Positions 9,138 to 18,480 of a stretch of 64,000 bases of DNA are shown here, piece after piece. Position 1 is the stretch's first letter. Each line of letters starts with the position of its first letter. The notes under the pieces are model-generated. The model saw only the letters and a program-made list of their open reading frames with translations, made no database searches and had not been told where the DNA came from. This DNA is from JAENVU01 sp963756815. Its GTDB lineage: Bacteria > Actinomycetota > Acidimicrobiia > IMCC26256 > JAENVU01. Both the position numbers and the translations under genes were made by a program. The stretch is taken from NCBI GenBank assembly GCA_963756815.1, contig CAVWPR010000061.1, positions 186,001 to 250,000 of the forward strand. Reading direction: 5' to 3'.

Positions 9138-11099
9138 GGCTGTGCGTGCTCCGCGGCGCCGACGGCGGGTGCGCTCGCCGTCGCGGTCACGACGCCGCGC
9201 CTCCGCCCGTGGCGTCGGGCGAACCCGACGACCCATCGCTTCTGCGCCTCGAGCACGCCCTCCGGGTGGCGGGCGTAGGCCAGCGCGCCGAGCCCGAAGA
9301 GCACGTACTGCCATTCGAGCGAGATCCCCAGCTCTTTGAGCAGCTCGGGCAGGAGCACGAGCGCGAGCCCGGCCACGACCGCGCCGTCGACCGTGCGGAC
9401 GCCGACGGTCACGACGACGACCAGCCACACGAGCCCGAAGAACGGGGCGTAGTTCGCGGCGTAGTTGGCCTGGGTGTCGAGCATCGCGAGCAGGCCGCCG
9501 CCGACGCCGGCGATCCCGGCCGAGAGCGCGAACGCGATGCACGCGCTGGCGCGAGCCGTGGATGCCGATCGACGCCGCCGCGGTCTCACTGCCGCGCAGT
9601 GCGTCGAGGAACTTCCCGGTGGTGCCGTTGCGGACGAGGATCACGAGCAGCCCGACCACGGCGAGCACCGCGATGCTGAAGAGCAGGAACGCGTGGTCGC
9701 CACGCAGGAACTCGGGGCGCGGCACCGACAACGGCACCGGTCCGCCGCTCACCCAGCCGAGCGGTACGAGGATGCTGTCGAACATCAGGGCGAACGCGAA
9801 CGTGGCGAGCGCGAGGTAGATGCCGCCGAGCCGCAACGCGGGGATCGCGAGCAGCGCGCCGACGGCGGCGGCGAGCACCACGCCGATCGCGGTCCCGAGC
9901 AGCACCGGCAGCCCCCACGCCTGCACCGCCTGCGCGGTCGCGAACCCACCGACGGCCGCAAACGTCGCCTGGCAGAGCGAAATCTGTCCGGCCATGCCGG
10001 TGATGACGGTGATCGACAGGAAGATGACCGCGAAGATCACCCCGCGGACACGATCAGCAGCCAGAACGCGTCGAGCGAGAACGTCAACAGCGTCGACGCC
10101 GGCCGCGAGCGCCACGGCGGCGGCGACCGCCGGTGCGCGCCCGAGTCGGGTGGCGCGCACTGTCGAGGCCGGGGGCGGCGGATCGACCCCCGCCATCGGG
10201 TCGGCGGTCTCGGCGGCCTGCCGCAGCCCGGGCCAGAACAGGAGCAGCAGGAACAGGAGCACGAACGGCAGCGAGGGTCGGAGCCCGTTCGCGAGCACGC
10301 TGTTCAGCGGCAGGTACCCGGCGAGGATGCCCTGGAGGATCCCGAGCAGGAGCCCACCGAGGAGCGCCATCGGGATGCTCGTGAGGCGCGCGAACGCCGC
10401 GGCCGCGATCGCGGCGATGAGCAGGATCGTGAAGTTCGTCGCCGCGAGCTGCGAGAACAACGGCGAGATGAGGACCCCGGCCAGGCCGGCGAACAGGCTC
10501 GACAGCATCCACGAGAGCGCGCTGATGCGGTCGGGGTTGATCCCGGCGAGCGCGGTCATGCGCGGGCTCTCGACGACCGCCCGCATGCGCAGGCCGACGC
10601 TCGAGTACCGGAACAGCAACGTGAGCCCGACCACCGACACCACGGTGGCGATGATCGTGGCGATCTCGTTGCCGTCGACCGCGTAGTCGAGGAAGTGGTA
10701 CACGCCGAACTGGTTGGGCCAGATCGTCGGGACGCCGTACGCGGCGTCCGAACCGATCCAGAGGGCGACGATCTGGGGCAGCGCGACGAGCAGACCGAGT
10801 GACGCCACGAGCTTCGCGACCGCCGGCGCGGTCCGGAGATGTCGGAAGATGAACCGCTCCAGCACCAGCCCCAGCAGCGGCGCGACGACCACGACCGCCA
10901 TGAGGAACGCCGGGACGTTCCCCCAACCGTCGTTCTCGCGCAGCTGGTAGTAGGTGGCCGCGGACACGAACGCCTGCGCCGCGAAGGCCAGGTTGAACAC
11001 GCCCGACGTCTTGTACGTCAGCACCAGCCCGACGGCGACGAGCGCGAACACGCATCCGTAGGGGATCCCCCGGATCACGTAGCCCAGCAGGTCGCTCAT
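9134..11099 (-). CDS. ABC transporter permease, LivH-LivM fusion (frameshifted)
   Basis: About 654 codons encoding two fused membrane permeases. The N-terminal LivH part (MSDLLGYVIRGIPYG to LLFWPG) has many hydrophobic segments and the VYKTSGVFNLAF-like motif. The LivM part begins near residue 330 with ITVITGMAGQISLCQ and continues to LGALAYARHPEG. The frame breaks near 9560 and there is a compensating pair near 10045 and 10100; between the pair, the alternative frame gives the expected hydrophobic TFSLDAFWLLIVSA. The break at 9560 makes permease and ATPases appear as one giant open frame. It is coupled downstream to LivG-LivF and follows the binding protein. Confidence 0.82.
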
Positions 11100-11142
11100 G
11101 TCATGAGATCGGTGACCATCGGTGCGGTCGCCGTCGCGTGAC

Positions 11143-12429
11143 TCAGGCGCTCGTCTTGGGGTTCTTCGGCATCTGCTTCAGGTTGCTCGGGAAGCACAGG
11201 AACGGCTTCCCCTTCTTACCGAACACCGGCTTGAACGCACCGTTGACCACCTTCAGCACCGCGTAGCACTCGACCTGCTTCTCGTGCGCCTTCGTCCAGT
11301 CGATGGCGGGCACGATCCCTCCCGCCGTGTAGCTCGTGATCGCGTTCGTCGCGTCGACCACCTTCTGCCGGGTGAAGCTCGGGCCGGCAGCCTTCAGTCC
11401 CGTCACGAACTCGTCGGCGTTGATCCAACCCATCAGCGAGTTCTCGGTCTTCTTGCCGTGCGTCTTCGCGATCCACTTGAGGTACTGCTTGAGCCCGGGC
11501 GGCGCCGGCTTCGTCTCGATCGGCGTGAAGGTCGTGAAGAGGTAGCTCCCGTTCAGGACCTCGGCGTTCTTCTTCACCAAGGCCTGGTTGTAGGAGTTCG
11601 GCAGGATCTGGATCGCGTCGAGCCCCTGCTTCTTGATCTCCCGACCCAGGGATGCCGCCCCGTTGCCGTCGATGCAGGAGATCACGAGGTCGACGTTCTT
11701 GTCCTTCATCTGCGCGACCTGCGCGCTGTAGTCGGGGCTCCCGAACGTGAGGCTCTTGTCCATGAACACGATCTTCGCCGTCGGGTACTTCTTGAATCCC
11801 TTCTCCAGGCCCTCGGCGCACGCCGTCGACTGCTCCACGTTGAACGCGAGCACGCCGATGCGGTGGCGGTTCAGCTTCTTCGGCAGCCACGACTGCACGC
11901 CGGCACCGCAGGTGAAGCAGATGTACCCGCCGACGTTCGTGAAGAAGTTCGCCGGACCGGGGCTGTTGTGCTCCGAGCCCCACTCGGCGTTGATGTCCCA
12001 CCCGTAGGTCGGCACCTTGGCGTCGGCGAGGAGCCCGGCACCCGTGAACAGTTGCACCGCGACCGGGAGGACGGCGAACACGTCGTCGTTGGTGAGCAGT
12101 GACTGGACCTCGTTGCGGTTGTTCGCGAGTCCGTCGTCGTGCTTCGCGCTGAGCACGAGCTTGCGGCCGTAGACGCCACCCTTGGCGTTGACGGACGCGA
12201 AGTACGCCTTCACGCCGTCGTTGGCCGTGCCGAGCGAGCCCCCGGTGGGGTCGTTCGACGCGGTGACCACACCACCGACCTTGATCTCCTTCGCGGAGAC
12301 ACCCGGTTGGTCGACCGCCGGGTAGGTCGTCGCGGCACCGGACGTCGGCAGGGCCACGAGTCCGACGAGAGCGACGGTCGCCGCCGCGGCGACGATCGCG
12401 GAACCGAGGCGCTTGCGGGTACGAGCCAT
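11143..12429 (-). CDS. ABC transporter substrate-binding protein (Leu/Ile/Val type)
   Basis: A 428-residue periplasmic-binding-protein-like receptor for the adjacent Liv-type transporter. An N-terminal export signal (MARTRKRLGS, a hydrophobic stretch, then ALPTSGA) is followed by the mature start. The IKVGGVVTASNDPTGG opening is typical of family 1 type binding proteins. It is Lys-rich at the C-terminus and has several Cys (CFTCG, SCIDG). I chose ATG 12429, not 12435, because it leaves better spacing to the GGGGGG box. It is the first gene of the transporter operon; 43 bases separate it from the permease. Confidence 0.9.
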   Translation of the reverse strand: MARTRKRLGSAIVAAAATVALVGLVALPTSGAATTYPAVDQPGVSAKEIKVGGVVTASNDPTGGSLGTANDGVKAYFASVNAKGGVYGRKLVLSAKHDDGLANNRNEVQSLLTNDDVFAVLPVAVQLFTGAGLLADAKVPTYGWDINAEWGSEHNSPGPANFFTNVGGYICFTCGAGVQSWLPKKLNRHRIGVLAFNVEQSTACAEGLEKGFKKYPTAKIVFMDKSLTFGSPDYSAQVAQMKDKNVDLVISCIDGNGAASLGREIKKQGLDAIQILPNSYNQALVKKNAEVLNGSYLFTTFTPIETKPAPPGLKQYLKWIAKTHGKKTENSLMGWINADEFVTGLKAAGPSFTRQKVVDATNAITSYTAGGIVPAIDWTKAHEKQVECYAVLKVVNGAFKPVFGKKGKPFLCFPSNLKQMPKNPKTSA

Positions 12430-12503
12430 GTTCATCCCCCCTGGACGGACGCTGCCACAGCAGCGCGATCTGCGCGGTCGCAACTCGACCGGTGACACCT
12501 CAC

Positions 12504-12528
12504 GTCGACGGCCGGACCGGTCGTCGAC
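12504..12528. promoter_or_regulatory. 25-bp near-perfect palindrome (terminator stem or operator)
   Basis: GTCGACG and CGTCGAC arms enclose CCGG-A-CCGG, giving a dyad that is mismatched only at the centre and at one pair of positions. It sits directly after the aldehyde dehydrogenase stop and about 75 bases upstream of the binding-protein start, both on the minus strand. It could stop the first transcript or bind a regulator of the transporter operon. Confidence 0.4.
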
Positions 12529-13989
12529 TCACGGCGCGGGCTCGGCGAACGTCTTGCGCTCGAGGAACTCCTCGAGCCCCGCTCGGCCCATCTCCCGGCC
12601 GATCCCGGACTGCTTGTAGCCCCCGAACGGGGCGTCCGGGCCGTAGTACACGCCGCCATTGACGCTCATCGTGCCCGCTCGGATGCGCCGCGCGACCGCG
12701 AGGGCCCGCTCCCGGTCGTCGCTCAGGACCGCGCCGGAGAGCCCGAAGATCGAATTGTTCGCGATCCGGACCGCGTCGTCGTCGCCGTCGTGGGGCAGCA
12801 CCACGAGCACCGGCCCGAACAGCTCGTCCTGGGCCACCTCGGCGTCCTCGTCGACGTCGACGAGCAGCGTCGGCTCGAAGAAGAACCCCTTCGGCAGGTG
12901 CGCGGGCCGGCCCCCACCGACGACGGCCTTCGCGCCCGCGGCGACCGCGCGGTCCACGTAGCCGGCGACCTTGTCGCGCTGCCGCGCGTTGATCAGCGGG
13001 CCCATCATGTGCGCCGGGTCGGCGGGATCGCCGTACGCGACGTCGGCGAGCATGCTGCGCGCGACGTCGACGACCTCGTCGAAGCGGGCGCGCGGGGCGA
13101 CGAGGCGCGACGTGATGGCGCACCCCTGACCCGAGTGCGAGATCGCGGCGTACGCGCAGAACATCGCGGCCATGCCGACGTCGCCGTCGTCGAGGAGCAC
13201 GAACGCCGACTTGCCGCCGAGCTCGAGGAACACCCGCTTCACGGTGGCGCTGGCCGCGGCCATGATCTGCCGGCCGACGGGCGTCGAGCCGGTGAACGAC
13301 ACGACGTCGACGTCGGGATGCGTCGTCAGCTCGGCCCCCACCTCGGGCGCCGACGACGAGAGCACGTTGACCACGCCCGGCGGGATGTCGGTGGCCTCGG
13401 CCACGAGCTGACCCAGCGCCAGGGTCGCCCACGGCGTGTCGGGCGCGCCCTTGAGGACGACCGTGCAGCCCGCAGCCAGTGCAGGGGCGAGCTTCGCGAG
13501 CGAGAGCTGGATCGGATAGTTGTAGGCCGTGATCGCGCCGACGACGCCGGCCGCCTCCTGCTCGATCCACCGGTGGTGCCGGCCCGCGAACGTGTCGCGC
13601 GCGCCCAGGTCCTCGACGAACTCGTGCTCCTCCAGCAGGTCGGCGTACCAGGTGACGACGTCGATCGGGCCCTCGAGCTGCGGGCCGCTCGTGCTCGACA
13701 CCGGCGCGCCGACCTCGCGCACCAGGACCTCACGCAGCGGCTCGACGTGCGCGCGCAGCGCGTCGTGGAGCTGACGGAGGCAGCGGACGCGGAGGTCGCG
13801 GTCACGCGACCAGCGATCGGCATCGAACGCGCTCCGTGCTGCGGTGATCGCCCGTCGGGCGTCGTCGACGGTCGCGTCGGCGGCCACGCCGAGGACCTCC
13901 TCGGATGCGGGATCGATCGTCTCGAACACCGCGCCGCCGGACGCGGGCACGAGGGCACCGTCGATCAGCAGTCGCTCCTCGTGCCACAC
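12529..13989 (-). CDS. Aldehyde dehydrogenase family protein
   Basis: A 486-residue NAD(P)+-dependent aldehyde dehydrogenase, full family length and free of frame breaks. Key sites are the AYNYPIQLSLAK region, FTGSTPVGR, the catalytic Glu in ELGGKS, the nucleophilic Cys in SGQGCAITSR, and the C-terminal PFGGYKQSGIGREMG. It oxidises an aldehyde to an acid. The GTG at 13989 was chosen for an AAGGGGGGA box nine bases upstream; a GTG at 14031 is also possible. The gene is divergent from the acyl-CoA dehydrogenase pair across a promoter region with a 21-bp inverted repeat. Confidence 0.9.
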   Translation of the reverse strand: MWHEERLLIDGALVPASGGAVFETIDPASEEVLGVAADATVDDARRAITAARSAFDADRWSRDRDLRVRCLRQLHDALRAHVEPLREVLVREVGAPVSSTSGPQLEGPIDVVTWYADLLEEHEFVEDLGARDTFAGRHHRWIEQEAAGVVGAITAYNYPIQLSLAKLAPALAAGCTVVLKGAPDTPWATLALGQLVAEATDIPPGVVNVLSSSAPEVGAELTTHPDVDVVSFTGSTPVGRQIMAAASATVKRVFLELGGKSAFVLLDDGDVGMAAMFCAYAAISHSGQGCAITSRLVAPRARFDEVVDVARSMLADVAYGDPADPAHMMGPLINARQRDKVAGYVDRAVAAGAKAVVGGGRPAHLPKGFFFEPTLLVDVDEDAEVAQDELFGPVLVVLPHDGDDDAVRIANNSIFGLSGAVLSDDRERALAVARRIRAGTMSVNGGVYYGPDAPFGGYKQSGIGREMGRAGLEEFLERKTFAEPAP

Positions 13990-14060
13990 CGCTGCCGGTC
14001 CCCCCTTGCATCCGGTCACGCGCCGGCCCACTCCCCCGGGCCAGTACGGCGATTACGCTA

Positions 14061-14081
14061 GGCGAGAATTGCTCTCTCGCC
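14061..14081. promoter_or_regulatory. 21-bp inverted repeat in divergent promoter
   Basis: GGCGAGA and TCTCGCC are perfect 7-bp arms around a 7-base spacer. The repeat lies between the aldehyde dehydrogenase (minus, start 13989) and the acyl-CoA dehydrogenase (plus, start about 14200). Size and symmetry fit a TetR-type operator. The rest of this 210-base gap shows nothing else clear. Confidence 0.5.
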
Positions 14082-14199
14082 AAGAGCATGCGGGATTCTC
14101 GGCTCGGAACGCGCGAGGACGCCGACGGGTTCGCCGCGTCGGAGCCGGCCGACTGGGACAATGGCGCAGCGCCGCGAGCGACGACGCCGAGGAGGAGGC

Positions 14200-15357
14200 A
14201 TGGAGGAGCGGTCGGGTCGCCGACTTCCGTGCCGGGCTCGCCGCGTGGCTCGACACCCACGCCGCCGAGCTCGCGCCCCGCCACGAGGGGGCCGGGACCC
14301 TCGACGAGCAGGTCGCGCAGATGCAACGCGTGAAGCGTCTGCTCTTCGACGCCGACTGGATGCGCTACGGCTGGCCCGAGCCGGTCGGCGGCCTCGGCGG
14401 CTCGCCGATGCTGCGCACCGAGCTCGGCGCCGCGCTCGCGGCACGCGACCTCGCCGACCCCGGGCTGTTCTCGCTCATCGAGGTGCTGGCCCCGACCGTC
14501 ATCGACTTCGCTCCCCCGGCGCTCGCGCGCGACGTGGTCCCCCGGTTGCTCGCGGGCGACGAGATGTGGTGCCAGGGGTTCTCCGAGCCGGGCACCGGCA
14601 GCGACCTCGCCGGGCTCGCCTGCCGTGCTGCGTCCCGACGGTGATCCCGCGACCGCGTCGACGTGGACGATCAACGGCCAGAAGGTCTGGACCAGCCTGG
14701 CGCAGTACTCCGACCGGTGCGTGCTCCTGACCCGAACCGGGACGCCGGAATCACGCCACCGCGGCATCACCGCGTTCCTCGTCGACATGGACACGCCGGG
14801 GATCACGGTCGCGCCGCTGGAGATGCTGAACGGCGTCGTCGAGTTCGCGGAGGTCTGGTTCGACGACGTCGTCGTCCCCGCGGACCGCGTGCTCGGCGAG
14901 GTCGACGGTGGCTGGGCCGTCGCGATGAGCATCCTCCCGTACGAGCGCTCGTCGTGCTTCTGGCAGCGGATCGCCTTCCTCTACCGGCGCCTCGAGCGCG
15001 TCGTCGAGGCCGCGCCCGACGACGAGCGCAGCGCCGAGGTCCTCGGCCAGGCGTTCGTGGAGCTGCACGGGCTGCGGGCCCGGTCACGCGCCACGCAACA
15101 CCGGCTCGCTCGCGGCGAGACCCTCGGCGCCGAGACGTCGATCGACAAGGTGCTCGTCGCCACCGCCGAGCAGACCACGTACGACGCGGCGCGGCGCCTG
15201 CTGCCGCGGTGTCGTCGAGCTCGACGACACCGTCGACGGCGCGTCGTGGCGCAGCGAGTACCTGTACTCCCGGGCCGCGACCATCTACGGCGGCACCGCC
15301 GAGGTGCAGCGCAACATCATCGCCCGACGGCTGCTCGAGCTCGGGAGCGACGAGTGA
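14200..15357 (+). CDS. Acyl-CoA dehydrogenase, large subunit of a pair (frameshifted)
   Basis: About 386 residues of an FAD-dependent acyl-CoA dehydrogenase that introduces the alpha-beta double bond. The family segments are QGFSEPGTGSDLAG (FAD/substrate loop), the central INGQKVWTSLAQY, and the C-terminal YGGTAEVQRNIIARRLLELG. The frame changes near 14213, 14626 and 15210. ATG 14200 follows a purine-rich AGGAGGAGG box; the exact start is uncertain because of the first break. It overlaps the next, shorter dehydrogenase by one base (TGATG). Such unequal pairs are known in mycobacterial steroid catabolism, where they form mixed tetramers. Confidence 0.75.
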
Positions 15358-16319
15358 TGGACGCGGCCGAGCGCGCGCTGCTCGGCGTCGACGGTGCACA
15401 GCGCGCTCGAGACCGCCGACCCGGCGGACGTCGACGCCACGCTGGCGCGACCTCGGTTGGCCCGAGATGCTCGCCGCCGAGCCGCACGACGCGGTGGCCG
15501 TCGTGTTCACCGAGCTCGGCGCGACGAGGCACCGCGACCGCGCTCGACGACGTCGTCCTCGACGCGCTCGGCGTCGCGCCGGGTCCCGGGCTCGCCGCCG
15601 TGCTGCCGCGGTTCGGCACGTGGCTCCCGCCCGGGCGCGTCGACGCCGAGCGGTGCAGGCGCTCGGCCTCGCGACCGGCCGCGCCGCCACCGCCGAGGCC
15701 TTCGTGCTCGTGTGTCGGTCGGGACCGGCCGACACCGTCGCGACCGTGCTGCGTGCCGCGGCCGACGTCCGCGCCGGTCGCGGGCGTCGACCCCGATGCG
15801 GCGTGGCACGAGGTACGGATCGACCGACGGCGTCCCGGGCGACCGCGAGGCTCGACGCGGGCCGGGGCGCCGTGCGCTCGCCGCCGGGCGGCGCGCGATC
15901 GGGCACCAGATCGCCGGCGCGTGCCGCACGATGCTCGACCTCGCCCGCACGCACGCGCTGGACCGCGTGCAGTTCGGGCGTCCGATCGCACGGTTCCAGG
16001 CGGTACGCCACCGGCTGGCCGACGCGCTCGTCGCGATCGAGACGCTCGACGCGGTGCTCGGCGCCGCGGCCGACGAGCCGAACCGACCTCACCGCCGCGC
16101 TGGCGAAGGCGACGGCCGGCCGCACCGCGCGACGTCGTCGCCACGAACTGCCAGCAGGTCCTCGCCGGGATCGGCTTCACGACCGAACATCCGTTCCACC
16201 GCTTCCTCAAGCGCACGATGGTGCTCGACGGAGTGTTCGGCACCGCCGAGGAGATCGCGTTGGACCTCGGCCGGCACCTGCTCACGACGCGCCGGGTACC
16301 GACGCTCATCGAACTCTGA
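15357..16319 (+). CDS. Acyl-CoA dehydrogenase, small subunit of a pair (frameshifted)
   Basis: About 320 residues, shorter than a normal acyl-CoA dehydrogenase. The N-terminal part gives WPEMLAAEPHDAVAVVFTELG, and the C-terminal half carries DRVQFGRPIARFQAVRHRLAD and a degenerate tail, TEHPFHRFLKR. It has no clear copy of the E-P-x-x-G-S-D loop, as expected for the companion subunit of a heteromeric enzyme. At least eight frame changes occur between 15386 and 16130; most are corrected by removing a single base. It ends 17 bases before the P450 start, so dehydrogenase pair and P450 probably form one operon. Confidence 0.65.
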   Translation: MDAAERALLGVDGAQRARDRRPGGRRRHAGATSVGPRCSPPSRTTRWPSCSPSSARRGTATALDDVVLDALGVAPGPGLAAVLPRFGTWLPPGRVDAERCRRSASRPAAPPPPRPSCSCVGRDRPTPSRPCCVPRPTSAPVAGVDPDAAWHEVRIDRRRPGRPRGSTRAGAPCARRRAARDRAPDRRRVPHDARPRPHARAGPRAVRASDRTVPGGTPPAGRRARRDRDARRGARRRGRRAEPTSPPRWRRRRPAAPRDVVATNCQQVLAGIGFTTEHPFHRFLKRTMVLDGVFGTAEEIALDLGRHLLTTRRVPTLIEL

Positions 16320-16336
16320 ACGCAACGGAGAGACGA

Positions 16337-17622
16337 ATGCGCCGACGCCGCGCCCGACCTCGACGAGATCGACTTCTTCGTCGGGGAACGCGTTCGTCGC
16401 CGATCCCTACCCGTACTTCGAGCACCTCCGCGCGCAGTGCCCGGTGCAGCGCGAGCCGCATCACGGCGTGGTGATGGTCACGGGGTACGAGGAGGCGGTG
16501 GCGGTGCTGCACGACACCGCGACCTTCTCGTCGTGCAACTCGGTCACCGGGCCGTTCCCCGGGTTCCCGGTGCCGCTCACCGGCGACGACGTGACCGCGC
16601 TCGATCGAGCAGCACCGCGACGAGCTGCCGATGAGCGACCAGCTGCCCACGTTCGACCCGCCGAAGCACACCGACCACCGCGCCCTGCTGATGCGGCTGA
16701 TCACGCCGAAGCGGTTGAGCGAGAACGAGGAGTTCATGTGGCGCCTCGCCGACCGGCAGCTCGACGAGATCGTCGCCGCCGGTCACTGCGAGTTCATCAG
16801 CGAGTTCGCGAGCCCGTTCGCGATGCTCGTGGTCGCCGATCTGCTCGGCGTGCCCGAGTCGGACCACGCCGAGTTCCGGGCCAAGCTCGCCGCCAAGGGA
16901 CCGAAGCACAGACATCGGCAGCACGAAGAAGGCGCTGCAGCACAGTCCGCTCGAGTACCTCTACGAGCAGTTCACGCGAGTACGTCGAGGACCGCGCGCC
17001 GCAACCGACCGACGACGTGCTCACCGGGCTCGCCACCGCGACGTTCCCCGACGGGTCACTGCCCGACGTGATCGACGTCGTGCGCATCGCCGCGAACCTG
17101 TTCGCCGCGGGCCAGGAGACGACCGTGCGCCTCCTCGCGGCCGCGCTGCAGCTGATCGCCGAGCAGCCGGGGCTCCAGGCCGGGCTGCGCGCCGACCGCG
17201 ACCGCATCCCGAACTTCGTCGAGGAGACGCTGCGGTACGAGGGCCCGATCAAGGGCGACTTCCGACTCGCCCGCGTGCCCACGACCGTCGGCGGCGTCGA
17301 CGTCCCCGCCGGCAGCACGGTGATGGTCGTCGCCGGCGCGGCGAACCGTGACCCGCGCCGCTTCGAGTGCCCGGCCGAGTTCCGGCCCGACCGCGCGAAC
17401 GCGCGCCAGCACCTCGCGTTCGGACACGGCATCCACACGTGTCCCGGCGCGCCGCTCGCCCGCGCCGAGGCCCGCATCAGCCTCGAGCGCATCCTCGACC
17501 GCATGGCCGACATCACGATCTCCGAGACCGAGCACGGACCGGCCGGCGCCCGCCGCTACCGGTACGCGCCGACGTACATCCTGCGCGGCCTCACCCGGCT
17601 GCACCTCGAGTACATCGCCCGG
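16337..17622 (+). CDS. Cytochrome P450 (second; frameshifted)
   Basis: A P450 closely similar to the one at 3373: both share EPHHGVVMVTGYEEA, HRALLMRLITPKRL and EFMWRLADRQLDE. The I-helix motif is AGQETTVR, ExxR is ETLR, and the heme loop is FGHGIHTCPGAPLAR. Frame changes occur near 16341, 16384, 16602, 16910 and 16976. ATG 16337 follows GGAGAG. Homology ends near 17622 (RLHLEYIA), but the last frame runs without stop to 17802, into the converging hydratase gene; the true stop was probably lost to a further indel. It follows the dehydrogenase pair at 14200-16319. Confidence 0.75.
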
Positions 17623-17683
17623 ACGGCTCGTCGGCCGGCGTTGCTCGCGTCGACGGGGTCGCTCCGCCGAGCCGGCTGCGGTG

Positions 17684-18456
17684 TCAGCGGCCGAGGAAGC
17701 GGTCGACGTTCGCGCGCAGGTCGGCGGTGTCGAACGACTCGGTCTCGGCCGCCATCGCGAAGTCGATCGTGGCGAGCACCGCCCGCTCGAGGTGCAGGTT
17801 GAGGACCCGCTTGGTCGCCTCGACCGCCTGATGCGGCAGCGCCGCGATCTTGTGCGCGGCCGCGAGCGCGGCGTCGAGCACCTCGCCGTCGGGGCACACG
17901 TGGTTCGCGAGGCCGATCTCGGCCGCCCGCGCCGCGGTGATCCGGTCGCCGGTGAACGCGTACTCCTTCGCCAGCAGCAGGCTCGTGTGCAGCGGCCAGG
18001 TGAGCGGGCCACCGTCGGCGGCGACGAGCCCGACCGTCACGTGCGGGTCCGACGAGGTACGCCGACTCGGCCATGTAGACGACGTCGGACAGCGCGATCA
18101 CGCTGCAGCCGAGACCGACCGCGGGCCCGTTCACCGCGGCGACGACCGGGACGCGGCAGCGGATCATGTTGACCACGAGCTCGCGGCCCTCGGCGATCAC
18201 GTCGCGCCGCAGCGCGCGGTCGTTCGCCATCCGGTCGAGCAGGTCGAAGTCGCCGCCGGCCGAGAACGCGCGACCCTCGCCGGTGATGACCGCGACCGCG
18301 CGCGTCGGCGTCGGCGCTCAGCTGCGGGAACAGCCGGGTCAGGCCGAGGTGCAGCTCCTCGTTGATCGCGTTGAGCTGGTCGGGGCGCGACGAGGCGCAC
18401 GATCCGCACCGGGCCGTCGGCCTCCACCGGATCACGTCGGGCAGGTCGTAGTCCAT
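17684..18456 (-). CDS. Enoyl-CoA hydratase/isomerase family protein (frameshifted)
   Basis: About 257 residues of a crotonase-fold enzyme, which hydrates enoyl-CoA in beta-oxidation-like pathways. Seen are RPDQLNAINEELH, the oxyanion-hole region FSAGGDFDLL, VVAAVNGPAVGLGCSVI and the ADGGPLTWPL segment. The C-terminus is VEATKRVLNLHLERAVLATID. Frame changes lie near 18424, 18392, 18302 and 18053. ATG 18456 is the natural start (MDYDLPDVIR). It is the last gene of a minus-strand acyl-CoA operon that begins with the synthetase at 23810. Confidence 0.78.
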
Positions 18457-18480
18457 CGGGCTCCTTTGCTCGCGCGTCGC

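Noticed and set aside
7584..11099. A single 1171-codon open frame that looks like a four-domain permease-ATPase fusion
   Set aside because: A frame break near 9560 joins LivM to LivG; the correct frame gives LivM with a stop at 9134 and a GTG start for LivG at 9137, the same 4-bp overlap seen at the neighbouring junctions.
16337..17802. P450 extending to the stop at 17802
   Set aside because: Homology to the paralogue ends near 17622, and the extra 60 codons are antisense to the enoyl-CoA hydratase.
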